Shown here one piece after another: positions 10,273 to 23,034 of a DNA stretch of 64,000 bases. The stretch spans positions 6,250,501-6,314,500 of the forward strand of contig JAPVLO010000056.1 of NCBI GenBank assembly GCA_027257055.1, in the 5' to 3' direction. Position numbers and translations under genes: made by a program. The DNA is from Cephalopachus bancanus (lineage: Eukaryota; Chordata; Mammalia; Primates; Tarsiidae). Each line of letters opens with the position of its first letter. The stretch's first letter is position 1. The notes below the pieces were generated by a model, which did no database searches, was not told the DNA's origin, and worked only from the letters and a program-made list of their open reading frames with translations.

Positions 10273-11639
10273 TTTTTAAGTGAATCTTAAATGCTTTCTG
10301 GAACAAAGCATATTTTAAAAGAACAAACACATTCTTTCAACTGAAATGCTCCAACTCTGATCATATCCAGATGAATGACACTCTTAAAGTTGAAATATCT
10401 AAACTATGAAGGAACTTAATTATTTTAAAATATAATGGCCCAATTTCGAAGTAATATCTTAAAATAGTTGTCACTCATAAAAACATGTAAATAACTAAGA
10501 ACTATAATACATTCATCAATTGCCAGACAGTGCTCTATTGCATCACCTATAATCAGTCTAAGAGTCCTTTCTCTTACCCTGCCCATATGATTCATCAGTC
10601 CATCTTCCACAGCCCTGTGGATCTTAACCATGCACAGAGAGCATCCTCTGATGATCCCAATAGCATTGTAAATGGATGCCAACATAAAAATTATAAATTT
10701 GTTTACAAAAACCCCCTTTTTTAGTTGCTTCCTATGTCTAAACTCCAATGTAAATTATCTTTTATTGCCACACAGACAAAATTCCTATGTAGTATAGAGA
10801 AGGTAATAAAGTAAATATTTTACTATTTTTAAAGCTAATATAGCTGGATCCTGAAAGTAGATGCAAGTGGCACAAGGGTCAATAAGCCTCTATCCTGTAA
10901 AGCTGGTGATTATCAGTCTCTCTAGAAATGGCAATGGAATTTGTCAAGTTATATGGTTTGTCACCTCTTCAAAGTCCCTGATCTTTTGCCATAGTGAGCC
11001 ACTGCTTCTGATGGGAGAGAACCAAGCACCTCAGAAGGGGTGTGTGAGTGTGTGTGTGTGTGTCTGTATTGGTCAAGGAAGAGCCTAAGGTTGATAAACC
11101 TAAGTGCTCTAAAACGCAAACTGAAGTTTTAAGCAAGGGAGTTTCCTCGTGATTTTACAGAAAAAATAGAGAAAACATGGGAGGGTTGAAAATCCACCTG
11201 GAGGGATTACATTTTGTGTATTATTTCTTTTTAACTGCTGTCACAGAATGACCCAATCTTGAATCCTATAATATAGGCATAAATTTGTTCTAGAGACAAA
11301 TGCCTTGATGATCAAAAAGACTCATAAAATGAAGAATTGGTAACAAATGCTTCTAAATTAAAGTACTCTGTAGAAACTAGAAACCAGAGCCATCAAAAAA
11401 GTATTCAAGATAAAGACTAAGTGTCCACCTTACTCTCCAGATAGTTAGCACATCCAAGTAGAGACCATGAAGGAAGAAATACAACCACTTCCTGAACCAG
11501 GCATTTCCCATAGTCAGGACTAGCCCTAGAGAGATTAAGAAATAAGACAAGTTATTAGTTTATCCTCCTTCAATTTTACCCACCACCAATCTACGAGCCT
11601 CCAGAATTATCTATTTAAATCAAAATCCAGGAGTTCTGG
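10273..11639. other. unassigned intergenic sequence with short (TG)n
   Basis: No gene or clear repeat. A (TG)n run with interruptions lies at 11041-11064. Short open frames on both strands (for example 10425-10748 on the minus strand) show no recognisable protein features. Confidence 0.5.
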
Positions 11640-12886
11640 ATTAAGATAGTCAATGAAAGACAGCTAGAATGTGTTTCTCCTGCAAAGTAAACCAAGATTG
11701 AGTTTCTTCAGCACCTAGAGAGGAACAGGACCGACAGCACACCCCAGAATTCATCAAAGAAGTGGTAATAACCACCTAGTACAAAGAGGCAAAAAAACCA
11801 ATTCACCTGGGCTGAAACTAGCCAGACTCTCACCTGGATTACCACAGACCATAATCACTTCTGGACACTGTAGGGAAGGTGAGTGAGGGGAATTCAGGAA
11901 TTCTGAGCTTCTGCCATGGACTTGGAGGGCCCTCCGAGCCTCACAGGACTCTAGTCCCTCACAGGAAACTGCCTTACCCACAGCTGTGCTCTGTCGACCC
12001 CACGTGAAGTGGTGCAGGAAACAAAAAAGTCACCAGTCACCACATCCTAGAAATTCAGACTTGCCAGTGGATGATCCATCTGGCCTAGAAAGGGGTGGGT
12101 CACAAGGGCAAACTCCACAGTAGCAATTCCTGGTTGGGGTGAGCTACAGGGAGGGGACCTAAGGCCCTGAGGCCCACTGCACTCTGAAATTTAGGTCACA
12201 GATTGCCTGAGGATAAGGCAGTGAAGCTGGATAGGACTTGCTATCATGGCAACCTCTCACTCATCCCCCATGTAAACTCTTTTGTGCCCCTCCGAATAAC
12301 AGTGGTTGGGGACTTCCTCCTAATCCCCACTGAGGCAGCCAATAGTGCATATAGGTAGAGTGCTTCAGCTCCTTTCCCCCATACACTCCCTGAAAGCTCA
12401 TAACAGACAAAGAACTTGGATGATCCCCAGAACCCTGCCTTCCACCTAGGTTGGCTGGACATTTCCTTGGAATAACACATTTGAAGGAGAAATCCTATGC
12501 CTGCCATCACAGAAGACTTTTGCAAGCACCACATCCTGGCCAGAGGTCCATAGCACATCCCATCACATCTGATACGGTACTCCAGCTTCGGGAAAGGGCT
12601 GATCCCAGGTCCCAGCTAACACCACTTTTTAAGCCGCGTTGGCCACTCAGCATGCTGTGAGCATGTGCAAGTATCCAGCAGAGGACAGCCACAGCTGGCA
12701 TTGAGAAACCACCACACCAAGGCTATATATAACCAAGGAACCCTGCAGTGCCTATGTCAGCCCCCTGCCAACCTCATATTAGCAGAAATTGTCTATCCAA
12801 ATGAGAAGGAACCAGAAAAATAATTGTGACAGTATGAAAAAACAGTTATCCAACACTCACAAAAAACAACACTAACTCTTCAGCAA

Positions 12887-13565
12887 TGGACCTCACCCAA
12901 AATGAAATATTTGAAATTCCAGAGATAGAATCAAAATTGGTTAATTATAAAATTGCTAAATGAGATTCAGGAGGAAATAGAAAGCCAGCATAAAGACATT
13001 TTTAAAACTATTCAGGACATAAATGAAAAAATTTCCAAAGAGATAGTCATCTTTTAAAAATGGTTGCACAACAATATAAATTTGCTTAATACCACTGAAT
13101 TGTACACATAATATGGTTAAGATGGTGCATTTTATGTTATATGTATTTTACCTCAGTAAAAAATTGAAAAAATAGAATTATAAAAATGAAAGAATCATTT
13201 GGGGAAGTACAAAATGAGTGGAAAGTTTCAACAGTAGAAAAGTTAAAAAAAAAATCTCAGAACTTGAAGATAAGCCTTTGAATTAACCCAATCAGACAAC
13301 AGTTTTTTTAAAAAAATAATCAAGAGAATGAAACAGAGTCTCCAAGAAGTGTGGAATTATGCAAAACATCCAAACCTAAGAATCATAGGTATTCCTGAGG
13401 AAGAAGAGAAAACAACATATTTGGAAAACCTATTTGAGGGAAAATTGAGAAAGATTTCCCTGGCCTTGCCAGAGGTCTAAACACCCAGATACAAAAAAGC
13501 CCAAAGAACTCCCAGATGGTTCACTGCTAAAAGGTCATCCCCAAGGCATATAATAATCAGAAATG
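12887..13565 (+). pseudogene. L1 ORF1 remnant
   Basis: L1 ORF1 encodes an RNA-binding chaperone that forms trimers. Here the start region reads 'CAATGGACCTCACCCAAAATG', and later parts match ORF1 ('CTCCAAGAAGTGTGGAATTATG', 'CCAAACCTAAGAATCATAGG', 'TTCCTGAGGAAGAAGAGAAA'). Many stops and frameshifts break it, and a foreign old L1 3' end sits inside at about 13063-13175. The C-terminal part is missing because of the deletion into ORF2. Confidence 0.7.
13063..13175 (+). mobile_element. short ancient L1 3' end inserted in ORF1
   Basis: 'ACCACTGAATTGTACACATAATATGG', 'TTAAGATGGTGCATTTTATG' and 'TATTTTACCTCAGTAAAAAA' match the 3' terminus of old L1 (L1MA/L1ME) elements, sense strand, about 110 bases. 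It interrupts the ORF1 text of the surrounding L1. No confident target duplication is visible. Confidence 0.65.
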
Positions 13566-13569
13566 AAAA

Positions 13570-16500
13570 TTGAGAAATTATAACTAATATGATGGAAATT
13601 CAAAAGATCATCGAGTCTATTATGAACAACTCTATGCAAACAAACTAGACAATCTAGAAGAAATAGATAAATTATTGGAAACATACAATGCCTCAACCAT
13701 GAATCAGGAAGAAACAGAAAATTTAAACAACCGATAGCAACTAGTGAGATTGAAACAGTAATTAGAAGAATCCCAAAATAAAAAGTTCAGGATCTGATGT
13801 ACTCACAACCAAATTCTACCAGACTTCCAAAAAGGAACTGGTACCAATTTTACTGAGGCTATTTCATAAGATGAAGAGGAAGGAATTCTCCCTAAGTCAG
13901 TCCAGGAAGTCAGAATCACCATGATACCAAGGCCAGAAAAAAGGCACAACAAAAAAGAAAATTACATACCCATATTCCTTATGAACATAGATGCAAAAGT
14001 CCTCAACAAAATATAAACAAACCAAATTCAACAACACATTAAAAAAAATACACTACAATCAAGTGGGTTTTATCCCAAAGATTCAAGAATAACTCAACAA
14101 ACACAAGTCAATAAATGTAATCCACTACACACACAGGATTAAAAACAAAAATCTTAAAACCACACTGAGATACCACCTAACTTCAGTCAGGATGGCCATT
14201 ATCAATAATTTTAAAAACAACAGATGCTAGAGAGGATGCAGGGACAAAGGAACATTTCTACACTATTGGTGGGACTGTAAACTAGTACAACCTGTGTGGA
14301 AAACAGTGTAGCAATTCCTAAAAAAATCTGAAAATTGACCTTCCAAACGACCCAGAAATCTCCTTTCTGGGAATATACCCAGAGAAACTCAAATCATGCA
14401 ACAAAAATGGTACCAGTGCACACATGTTTATTGCAGTACTATACACAATAGCAAAAACATGGAACCTACCATGCTGCCTATCGAAAGTAGACTGAATTTA
14501 AAAATATGATACATATGCACAATGGAATATTGTGCATTTTTAAAGAAGGGCAAACATATGGACTTCCCAGCAGCTTGGATGGATTTAGAGTCTATAATAC
14601 TCAGTGATCTATCACAGAAACAAAGAACTGAGTACCACACATTCCCACTTATAAGCAGACCCTGAACAATTATCATAATACTATAAGAAAGGGATTGGCA
14701 GTAGCAGTACAGTCAGGGGATGGGGGGGAGCACACTTCATCAATAATGTTACTGGATCTCAAACCAGGTAAAGTGGGGACCAAAGTGAGGCCCAAACTTT
14801 ACCTACACAATGACCATTTGTATACCTAATCCTGAATTGTGCCCCACATCTTTAGAAAATAAACAAATAAATAAATACAATCATATAATTATTTCAATAG
14901 ATGCAGAAAAGGCATTTCATAAAATCCAGCATTCCTTCATGATAAAAATCTCAAAAAAAATAGGCAAATAGGGAATGTTCCTCAAAATAATAAAAGCCAT
15001 ATACAACAAACCCACCACCAATGTCATCCTGAATGAAGAAAAGTTGAATGCTTTCTTCCTCAGTACTGGAACAAGGTAAGGATGCCCACTTTCACCACTC
15101 TGATTCAACATAGTACTGAAAGTTCTAGCCAAAAAAATCAGTCAAGAAAAAGAAATAAAGAGTGTGAAAATTGGAAAAGAAAAAATCAAACTATCTCTGT
15201 ATGCCAAAGATGTGATCTTATACCTAGAAAATCCTAAAGATGCCTTCAAAAGATTCCTGGACTTGATAAATGAATTCAGTAAAGTTTCAGGGTACAAAAT
15301 CAACACATACAAATCAGTAGCACTACTAAACACTGATAGTGACCAGGCTGAGAATCACAGCAAGAATGCAATTCAATTTGCAGTAGCAGCCAAAAGGCTT
15401 AAATACCTGGGGACATATTTAACCAAGGAGCTGGGAGATCTCTGCAAGGGGAACTACAAAACCCTTGTAGAGCACACAAATGGAGAAACGTTCCATGTTC
15501 ATGGATTGGAAGAATCAATATGTTAAAATGACCATATTACCCAAAGTAATCTGACACATTCAATGTAATCCCTATCAAACTACCAACATCATTCTTCACA
15601 GAATTAGAAAAATAATCCTAAAATTCATATGAACCCCAAAAAAATCAGAATAGTCAAAGCTATCCTTAGTAAAAAGAACAAAGCTTGAGGCATCACATTG
15701 CCTGACTTCAAATTATACTTCAAGACTGTAGAAACCAAAACAGCATGGTACTGGTAAAAGAGAAGATACATAGACCGAATGGAACAGAATAGAGAATGCA
15801 GAAATAAACTCAACTACCTACAACCAACTGATCTTTCACAACGCAGACAAAAACATACCCTGGGGAAAGGACACCCTATTCAACAAGTGGCGCTGGGAAA
15901 ATTGGGTAGCTACTTGCAGAAAAATGAAACTCGATCCCTATCTCTCCCCATATACAAAATTAACCAAGATGGATTAATGACTTAAATATCAGCCCTGAAA
16001 CCATAAAAATCCTAGGAAAAAAAACTAAGAAAAACTCTTCTGGACCTGTACCTAGGCAACAAATTTATGGCTAAATCCCCAAAAGCAAATGTTACAAAAA
16101 CAAAAATTAATAAGTGGAATTTAATTAAACTAAAAAGTTTCTACACAGCCAAATAAACAATCAACAGAGCAAATAGGCAACCTACAGAAAGGGAGAAGCT
16201 AGTCATAAAATATACATCTGACAAAGGATTAACATCCACAATTTACAAAGAACTTAAATCAGCAAGAAAAAACCAAATAACCCCATTAATAATTCAGCAA
16301 ATGACATGAAAAGGCATCTCTCAAAAGAAGATATACAAATGACAAACAAACATATGAAAAATATGGTCAATATCACACATCATCAGGGAAATGCAAATTA
16401 AAACCACAATGAGATATCACCTTATACCAGCCATAATGACCATTATTTTAAAAATTTAAAAACAATAGATACTAACATAGATGCGATGAAAAGGAAAGAC

Positions 16501-16890
16501 TTATACACTGCTGGTGGGAATGTAAACTAGTATAACCTCTTTGAAAAGAAGAATGGAGGTTTCTCAAACAAATAAAAGCAGATCTAACATTTCATCCAGC
16601 AATCCCTCTACCAGGGATCTGATCAAAGGATCAGATGTTATTATATAAAAAAGACCCCTGTATTCACATGTTCATCACAGCACAATTCACAATTGCAAAG
16701 ATGTGGAATCAACCTAAGTGCTCATCAGCCAATTAATGGATAATGGAAAAGTGGTATATATACACACTATGGAATACTATTCAGCTATCAAAAAGAATGA
16801 AAAATTGTCCTTTGCAGAAACCTGGATGGAATTGAAGAACATCATCATAAGTGAACTAACATAGGAAGAGAAAAACCAAACACCACATGT
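13570..16890 (+). pseudogene. L1 ORF2 remnant (endonuclease-reverse transcriptase)
   Basis: ORF2 encodes the endonuclease and reverse transcriptase used for target-primed reverse transcription. Here it starts in mid-protein ('ATTATGAACAACTCTATGC', 'CAAACTAGACAATCTAGAAG') and is split by the L1 at 14153-14873. It resumes at about 14880 with the reverse transcriptase ('GATGCAGAAAAGGCATTTC', 'CTATCTCTGTATGCCAAAGATG'). At the catalytic motif, the usual L1 F-A-D-D reads Y-A-K-D here. The 120-residue open stretch at 15164-15526 is part of it. It ends near 'AAACACCACATGTTCTCATTTATAAGTGG'. Stops throughout. Confidence 0.75.
14153..14873 (+). mobile_element. young L1 3' end nested in old L1 ORF2
   Basis: Starts at 'AAAACCACACTGAGATACC', passes 'GGGAATATACCCAGAGAAACTC' and 'ACAAAGAACTGAGTACCACAC', and ends 'CTGAATTGTGCCCCACATC' with an AAATAAATAAA tail. 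The surrounding ORF2 text resumes after it in the correct place. It has the 3'UTR type with 'CTCAAACCAGGTAAAGTGGGG'. Confidence 0.85.
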
Positions 16891-17150
16891 TCTCATTTAT
16901 AAGTGGAAGTTAAACTAAGGATCTGCCATGGCGTAGAGAATGATATAATAGACACTGGTGACTCAGAAAGAGGAGGGAGAGGAAGGATGGAAGGATAAAA
17001 AATCACCTGTCGATACAATGTGCACAGGTGAGAGTGGTGGGTACACTAAAAGCCCAGACTTCTTTTCCACTAAACAATGCAACCATGTAAACAAAACTAT
17101 TTGTACCCCTAAAGCTATTGAAATAATTTTTTTAAAAAATCCACCCCCTG

Positions 17151-17434
17151 TGATACTCAGATCTTTGTTTCTGCGAAAAATCGCTCAATATTATAAACTC
17201 TAATTCCATGTTCTCACTCATAAGCGGACCTTGAACAAACTACCAAAATACTATAACAAAAGGATTGACAGCAGCGGGAAACTGGGGGGTGGGGGGGCAG
17301 GGAGGTGGGACTGACAGTAGTCGAGATCTGCCTGGGGAGAGGGGGCACACCTCATCAACAAGGGTACCTGCACAATGAATATTTGTATACCTAACCCTGA
17401 ATTGTACCCTACAACTTTTAAATAAAATAAAATT
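17151..17434 (+). mobile_element. short L1 3' end with 5' inversion
   Basis: The first ~53 bases are antisense ORF2 end ('CAGATCTTTGTTTCTGCG', 'CTCAATATTATAAACTC'). From about 17204 it runs in sense ('CCATGTTCTCACTCATAAGCGG' to 'CTGAATTGTACCCTACAAC'). The target-site duplication AAAAATCCACCCC is exact at 17135-17147 and 17435-17447, and extends three more bases with one mismatch. The target was the tail region of the old L1 before it. Confidence 0.88.
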
Positions 17435-17447
17435 AAAAATCCACCCC

Positions 17448-17660
17448 TTGTCTTCACGATAAATTCAAGCTGCTTTGGACTTGCTACAAGGTTGTCCACA
17501 ATTTTTCCCTACTCAGTCCTGTTTCCATCATTCCTCTGCCTACCCTTTTTGCTTCTGGATCACATAAACCCAAATTACCAAAAGTGTTATGGCATTTTGT
17601 TCCCACTGGACTAACCCAGGACCTTCAACCATCTTTAAGACTTCTCTTCATTTCTAGGTA
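17448..17660 (+). mobile_element. L2 LINE fragment
   Basis: 'ATAAATTCAAGCTGCTTTGG', 'TACAAGGTTGTCCACAATTTTTCC', 'CTCAGTCCTGTTTCCATCATTCC' and 'CTGCCTACCC' follow L2 3'-region order ('AAGTCCAAACTCCTTAGC...GGCCCTCCATGATC'). Confidence 0.6.
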
Positions 17661-18909
17661 TGGCCACTCTAAGACCCATTCTAAGAGTGGCTAGTAGACA
17701 AACGCAAATAGTAGCCAGAGCTTAAGTTTTTTGGAGGGGAGTCGGCCATTCCTTCTCTAAAACCTGAGGTCACTCAACTGGTTCTCCAGACATGCCCAGA
17801 TGTGTCTGTCTGAATCTCACAAGCGGAAACATCATGATTTCCTTCACAGTAGGATCCTCGATATTCCCCAAAATAGACTACCATCAGGCCAAAACCTAGT
17901 TTTTCCAACATTCTCAGACATGCCTGGACCTTTAAGCAGACATGACCCATGCTCAAGCTTAGACCCAGCTGCACCCTAATTTATGGATTGGATGGGAGGG
18001 AAAAAAATGTATCTGCAAAAAAAGAGATATCTGAACCACATTTTGAAGGAAGAGTCAGATTTATGCAAACACTGTGGCAATGATTCAAGAAGAGGAACCC
18101 TGACAGAGAAAACAGAATCATTGTAGGGGCCAAATATCAAATTTGAGTCCTTTTTAATCAAACTTTGTTAAAGTGTCCAGAAAAAGACACATTGGCATTC
18201 TTTGATATTATTTTAGCTCATACTTAACAACTCAACACATTTTGTTGAATGAATGAATGTATAAATGGATGAATTGTTTCATTCTCTTTAAGCAAATTAA
18301 ATGTGGTGCTGGGCCCCCACTTGCTGAGGGCAGGGAGGATTCAATTTCAGTCACTTTTGGAGGGGATTTTCTTCCCTTACTAAGGTCTTAAAGATAATCT
18401 TGGAGTTTATGTGAGGTCTATAAAATGAAAGATACTTTATGATGTCACCATCTTACAATATAGTCTGTTCTGTACATGATGCTACTGGGCCAAGTGGCCC
18501 TCCACCATCTAGCAAGTAATAATGCTCCCAGGTGGGCTCAAAGGGCCTCACAGCAGTCCTCTCTACTCAGCAAAGGCCCAGCCACAGAGCTGACACTTGC
18601 TTCTAAAGCCTCAGTGTTAGCAGCAGGTCTCCATGACCCTCCCACAGACGCCACCCCCTCTTTGATGCATCATACACACAGGTCGTACATCTCTGCCATT
18701 CATGGAAACACCAAAAACACTACCTGCAATTGTCACAGCTAGAGAAAAGGGAAATCCCCCCTTCTACCTCTGGACAAATCCCCTTTTATTTCCCAGACCC
18801 ACAGCACCAGTCTCTCTCCGGGAGCTTATTTAGTCCAAATAGAATCATGCATTTTTTTTTCTCCAGGTGCTTCACAATTTGTTTTTTAACCTTGACATGT
18901 AAAAACTAT
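17661..18909. other. unassigned intergenic sequence
   Basis: No gene or confident repeat. The motif 'TTTTGTTGAATGAATGAATG' near 18240 resembles the end of an L2-like element. Several open frames of 60-90 codons occur on both strands with no recognisable content. Confidence 0.45.
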
Positions 18910-18926
18910 TAATAATCCTTTAGGCA

Positions 18927-19209
18927 GCCGGGCTCGGTGGCTCAGCCTGTAATCCCGGGCCTTTGGGAGGCTGAGGTGAATGGATTGCCTGAGCCCACGG
19001 GTTCGAGACCCGCCTGGGCAGGCGAGACCTCATCTCTATGATAAATCAAAAAATCAACCGGGTGTGGTAGCGCATGCCTGTAATTCCGGCTACTTGGAAG
19101 GCTGAGGCGGAAGGATCACCGGAGCCCAGCAGGTCGAGGCTGCAGTCGCTGGGAGCGGCCACTGCACTCCAGTCTGGGCGACAGAGTGAGACTCCAACTC
19201 AAAAAAAAA
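18927..19209 (+). mobile_element. Alu SINE, young tarsier-like subfamily
   Basis: Full dimer, 'GCCGGGCTCGGTGGCTCAGC' to 'GACTCCAACTCAAAA'. An exact 17-base target-site duplication, TAATAATCCTTTAGGCA, lies at 18910-18926 and 19210-19226. One of the best preserved copies here, with 'ACGGGTTCGAGACCCGC' at the B box. Confidence 0.95.
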
Positions 19210-19226
19210 TAATAATCCTTTAGGCA

Positions 19227-20649
19227 ACTCAAATTCAGAATAGAGTGATTCAACTCTTTTATGATGATAAGGAAAAAGAAAGCACTTCTTGTCCTTTCAA
19301 GATTTTTGCCTTAGCCAGAACAAAACCCAAATTAATGCTGCAGTGTATCATCTTGCCCCCATCATCACACTAATTATCATGGTACTGTGGATAATTGTGT
19401 CCAATAAAAGTCTCTGAACTGAAAGTCAGAAGGCTCCCCCGCCCTGGGCCCACTTTAGGAAAGCATGACGCCATTTTCCCTTACTTCAAAGTTGTCCTGT
19501 AGACTTCCCCAGACTATCAGGAGGATCAAATAAGAAAAGGAATTTTATAAATACTAGCAACCTGGCAAGGAGTGCTTGCTAGTAGAGTGTGCACCATGCC
19601 AAGAGCCACAGACAACTAGATTAGTTGTACCTGCTCCCTGTAACTCTGAAAAATTGTCCTCGGAGTTACAGCCACCCATCTAGCCTTGGAACAAGCACCC
19701 CATCTCTTCATGGACTGTTGTCACCATTACCCCTACAATCCTGGAAGAAGAACGAGCCCTAGTGGTGACCCACAGAAAATGCCAGGCAGAAATGTGACGC
19801 TTGGGCCATCGCAGGGCAAGAAAGCAGGTTGATCACCTGCACAATGTTTGCCATGAGGCCCAAAGCCTGAAAGGCAGCATTGTTCAACCACCAGGTAGGC
19901 TGCAAGAGGAAGGTACTTCTCCAGCTACTGCCACCAAGATCTGCACAAAGCACTCATTCAGAGACCCAGTCCTGGCCATGCCCTCTGATGCTGCCTCGGA
20001 CTTATTGGGTTGCCTGTACAGAGATCATTTCCCCACCTGCACACCCCCCCCACTGCTTGACCCTGCTACTGCACAATGCCACTCGGAGGGCACGGGTAGA
20101 ATATTACATTCCGGAGAGAAAAGGCAATGCTCAGGCTCAAAAGACCAGGCTGCAGTTGAGGACACTCCCCTTTCACCACAGAGCTTTCAGTGTCCCTGCA
20201 GACAATAGGCCTCTGTGCAGCCCCATCTCCTAATGCAAGGACTACTTACATGTTTTCATCTTTGGAAACTTCAAACTGCTCGGTCCCCAGGAACAAGGAA
20301 GTGTCTGTCTAGGAGAGAAGGGGAGAAAGGAGGTGAGATTTGTTCCTTCAAAATAGCCTCCTAGCCAGATTTGTTTATTCCCATGGGCAATGCCAAGTTT
20401 TTGCCAGTTTATTCTTTAATTCATTTTAACAGTCAATATCAATATATCCTCTACCGTGTGCCAGGCATTTTGCTAAGATGCCTAGTAAGAGATGCCTAGC
20501 CCTAACTAAGACTGCCCTGCCCTCAAGCAGGTGGTGTCCAAGGGTCTGACAAAGAATTTTGTACATTGATTTTGTATGGGCATTCTTCTTCCCACTCACT
20601 TCTACACCTATGTTTGATCTTCATTCTGTCCTAGCTCCTGAATCTCTTC
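19227..20649. other. mostly unassigned intergenic sequence
   Basis: A possible degraded MIR lies at about 19400-19570 and an L2-like piece ('CCGTGTGCCAGGCATTTTGC') at about 20420-20540. Two overlapping open frames at 19801-20233 are read in a moderately GC-rich stretch, but I see no conserved domain or splice structure. No gene is called. Confidence 0.45.
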
Positions 20650-21360
20650 TGATTTACCATAATTTGAAAATGAAAGCCAGCATTTGGAGTTTCCCAGACA
20701 CCCTTCTACTAGTAGGAATGCAAAATGGCATAACACCTGTCAAGGATATTTTGACAATATATTTTAAAACTACACATGTATTTACCCTTAAGCCTAGCAA
20801 TATCACTTCTAAGAATTAACCCTAAAAATATGTCTCTCATAATATTAAAATACATTCATGTAAGGTTATCCAGTGCAACATCATGTTTATTTGCAAAATA
20901 TTGGAAACTACCTAAATATGTCCAAGCGTAGGAGATTGATTGAATAGGCCATAGTATATATACACAGTGGAGAACTATGCTGCTGTAAAAAAGGATGATG
21001 ATATCTACACACTCATATGGAGTGATTTGCAGAAGATATTGTTGAATGGTAAAAGCAAAATGCAAAGTCACGTATATACTATGCTACCTTTTGTGTACAA
21101 TAAAAGATAAATAAGAAAAATACAAGTTTCTGCTTATCATTACAAAAAAAGACATAAAGAAAAGAAAAAAAATGAGGAAAGGACAAACCAGAAAACAATT
21201 AAGTTGGTTATCTACAGGGGTGCAGGAACAGGGAGAAAGAGATATAGGAGAGAGTGACTATCCTCTGAGCAGAGATACTTATAGAGCTTTGACTTCTGGA
21301 AGCATGTTAATGTTTTTAAAATAGAACATATCCAATAAAGACTGGAAGGGCAAGAAATTC
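20650..21360 (+). mobile_element. ancient L1 (L1ME-like) 3' region
   Basis: Sense L1M text: 'TAGTAGGAATGCAAAATGG', 'CCCTTAAGCCTAGCAATATCAC', 'GGAAACTACCTAAATATGTCC', 'GGAGAACTATGCTGCTGTAAAAAAGG', then 'ACAGGGAGAAAGAGATATAGG'-like 3'UTR. Diverged, no intact frame. Confidence 0.75.
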
Positions 21361-21863
21361 TGAAAGTAAACCATAAAAGTGAACCCAAGTGTGTTTCAAA
21401 TGAATTTCATAATCTCACTGACAGGAGAAAAAAGTAGAAAAGTATAACCCAAGTAACACGAACACTGCATTTCACCAGAGGAGAAACTGTAAATTCTGAA
21501 CTCTTCTTAGTGAGTTTGTTTTTTTTAGTGATAAAGGTGAAAAAATTCTGAAACTATTTTAGGTGCATTACAGGAGTAAGCAAATAAAAAAATATTTTGA
21601 TGTTGATGGTGTCTATGGTTTTCATTGAGGAAGAAAGGATGTATAAATATGGAATAGCAGAAGGAAATAAATCTATGGGAGTAGATTGAAATTGGAAGTT
21701 ATTTGTATGGATCCTGGGTTTCTCACATATATGTATATGTGTATGCATAGCTCTGTTTGCTGATAGGATCTAGAAGAGATGACACTCTAATAGCAGTGAG
21801 CGTACTTAGCTCTCAAATCTTGGTCTCTAATGCCGTTCCTCACTGAAAGGAACCAGGGCATCA

Positions 21864-21904
21864 CAGAGAAATGTTTGACTTCAGAGAAATGTTTGACTTC
21901 AGAG
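21864..21904. repeat. 18-base tandem duplication
   Basis: The unit CAGAGAAATGTTTGACTT occurs at 21864-21881 and 21882-21899, with a partial third copy (CAGAG) after it. The two units are identical, so the duplication is recent or constrained. Confidence 0.95.
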
Positions 21905-22969
21905 CTGGGGCGAGTTGCATATATTATGTCTGAAAAAACGTACTGTGGCAGAAAGTAAGGTAGTATTCAAAAAGTGGTTGAGATCATGTTACAGGTGCAT
22001 AGGAGCTAGCTTGAAGGGTCTCCTACTGACCAAATATGGGATAAGTTGAGTATCCAATTAACTAAAAGCAGTAGTAGGGAGCTATAAAACATTAAAAAGA
22101 GAAATCCATGGGTCCATTTTGATAATAAATGCAGATAGATGATAGATAGATAGATACATAGATACTAGATAATAGACAACAAGGAAGGGAAGCCTATTTT
22201 ACGGAGTGCTGACTGGTAAATATGGAAAAACTTCCAAAGTTGAAAAAATCATCATTTTGTAACCACCATAGTAAAATTGACTCAGGTAAAGAATAATCAA
22301 CAGATGCTAAATCTATGAGAAAATTTTGTTGACGAGAATGACAAGTACTTGCATGGTCTTAAAATGTCTACCCACATTTTGCTAATTAGGAAGACAAAGG
22401 GGTAAATAGTAACTGAACAGTAGGGAAATAAGACAATGCTGACTTATTGATCAAAGTTAAATCACCAATGAAGGGCAGAAGGACATCACATATTTCCAAA
22501 TGCAATGCCCTGAGAAAGACACTATGTCACTTATGTGGCCTGAAATACATAAGTTGAAGCCAATTATGAGGAAATATAAGATCAGCCATCCTCTAAATTA
22601 GATATGTTCTATTTTAAGTGGATAGGAAGCTATAATTTTTCCAGTGTCAATATCATAAAGGATAAGGAAAGCCTGTAGAAAGTTTCATATTTAAGGAAAC
22701 CGAAGATACATGGCAACTAAGTGCAATACTTGACCTTTGACTCATTCTATAATGAAGGCTTAAAAATGCTATAGAGGATATTATTGGGTCAATTGACAAA
22801 ATTGGAATAAGGACAGTAGGTTACATCAACATATCAACATTTACTGAAATTAATAACCACATCGTGGTTAGGTAAAAGAAAACAGCATTATTCCTAGCAA
22901 ACAGATACTGTAATATTTAGGGTAAAGGCTATAATATATGCAATCTTTCTCAAATGGTTCAAAGAAAAA

Positions 22970-22970
<1 letters not shown>

Positions 22971-23033
<63 letters not shown>
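22971..23033. repeat. (TG)n microsatellite with CG interruption
   Basis: About 30 TG units with a GCGCGC interruption near 22991. The open frames across it are artefacts of the repeat. Confidence 0.97.

Positions 23034-23034
<1 letters not shown>

Larger units (their letters stand above)
11640..17134 (+). mobile_element. decayed L1 (L1MA/L1PB-like) with 5'UTR, ORF1 and ORF2 remnants
   Basis: A long sense L1. The stretch 11640-12880 reads as an old L1 5'UTR ('GGATTAAGATAGTCAATG' near the start, and 'CAAATGAGAAGGAACCAGAAA' just before ORF1). ORF1 and ORF2 remnants follow. The 3' end is 'AACAATGCAACCATG' and 'CTATTTGTACCCCTAAAGC' with an A/T-rich tail. Between ORF1 and ORF2 there is an internal deletion near 13565. 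A younger L1 inserted at 14153-14873 and another at 17151-17434 next to its tail. It is too decayed to be active. Confidence 0.8.

Noticed and set aside
19801..20233. Two overlapping open frames of 117 and 135 codons
   Set aside because: Different frames, a minus-strand frame over the 5' part, no domains. Chance in GC-richer sequence is more likely.
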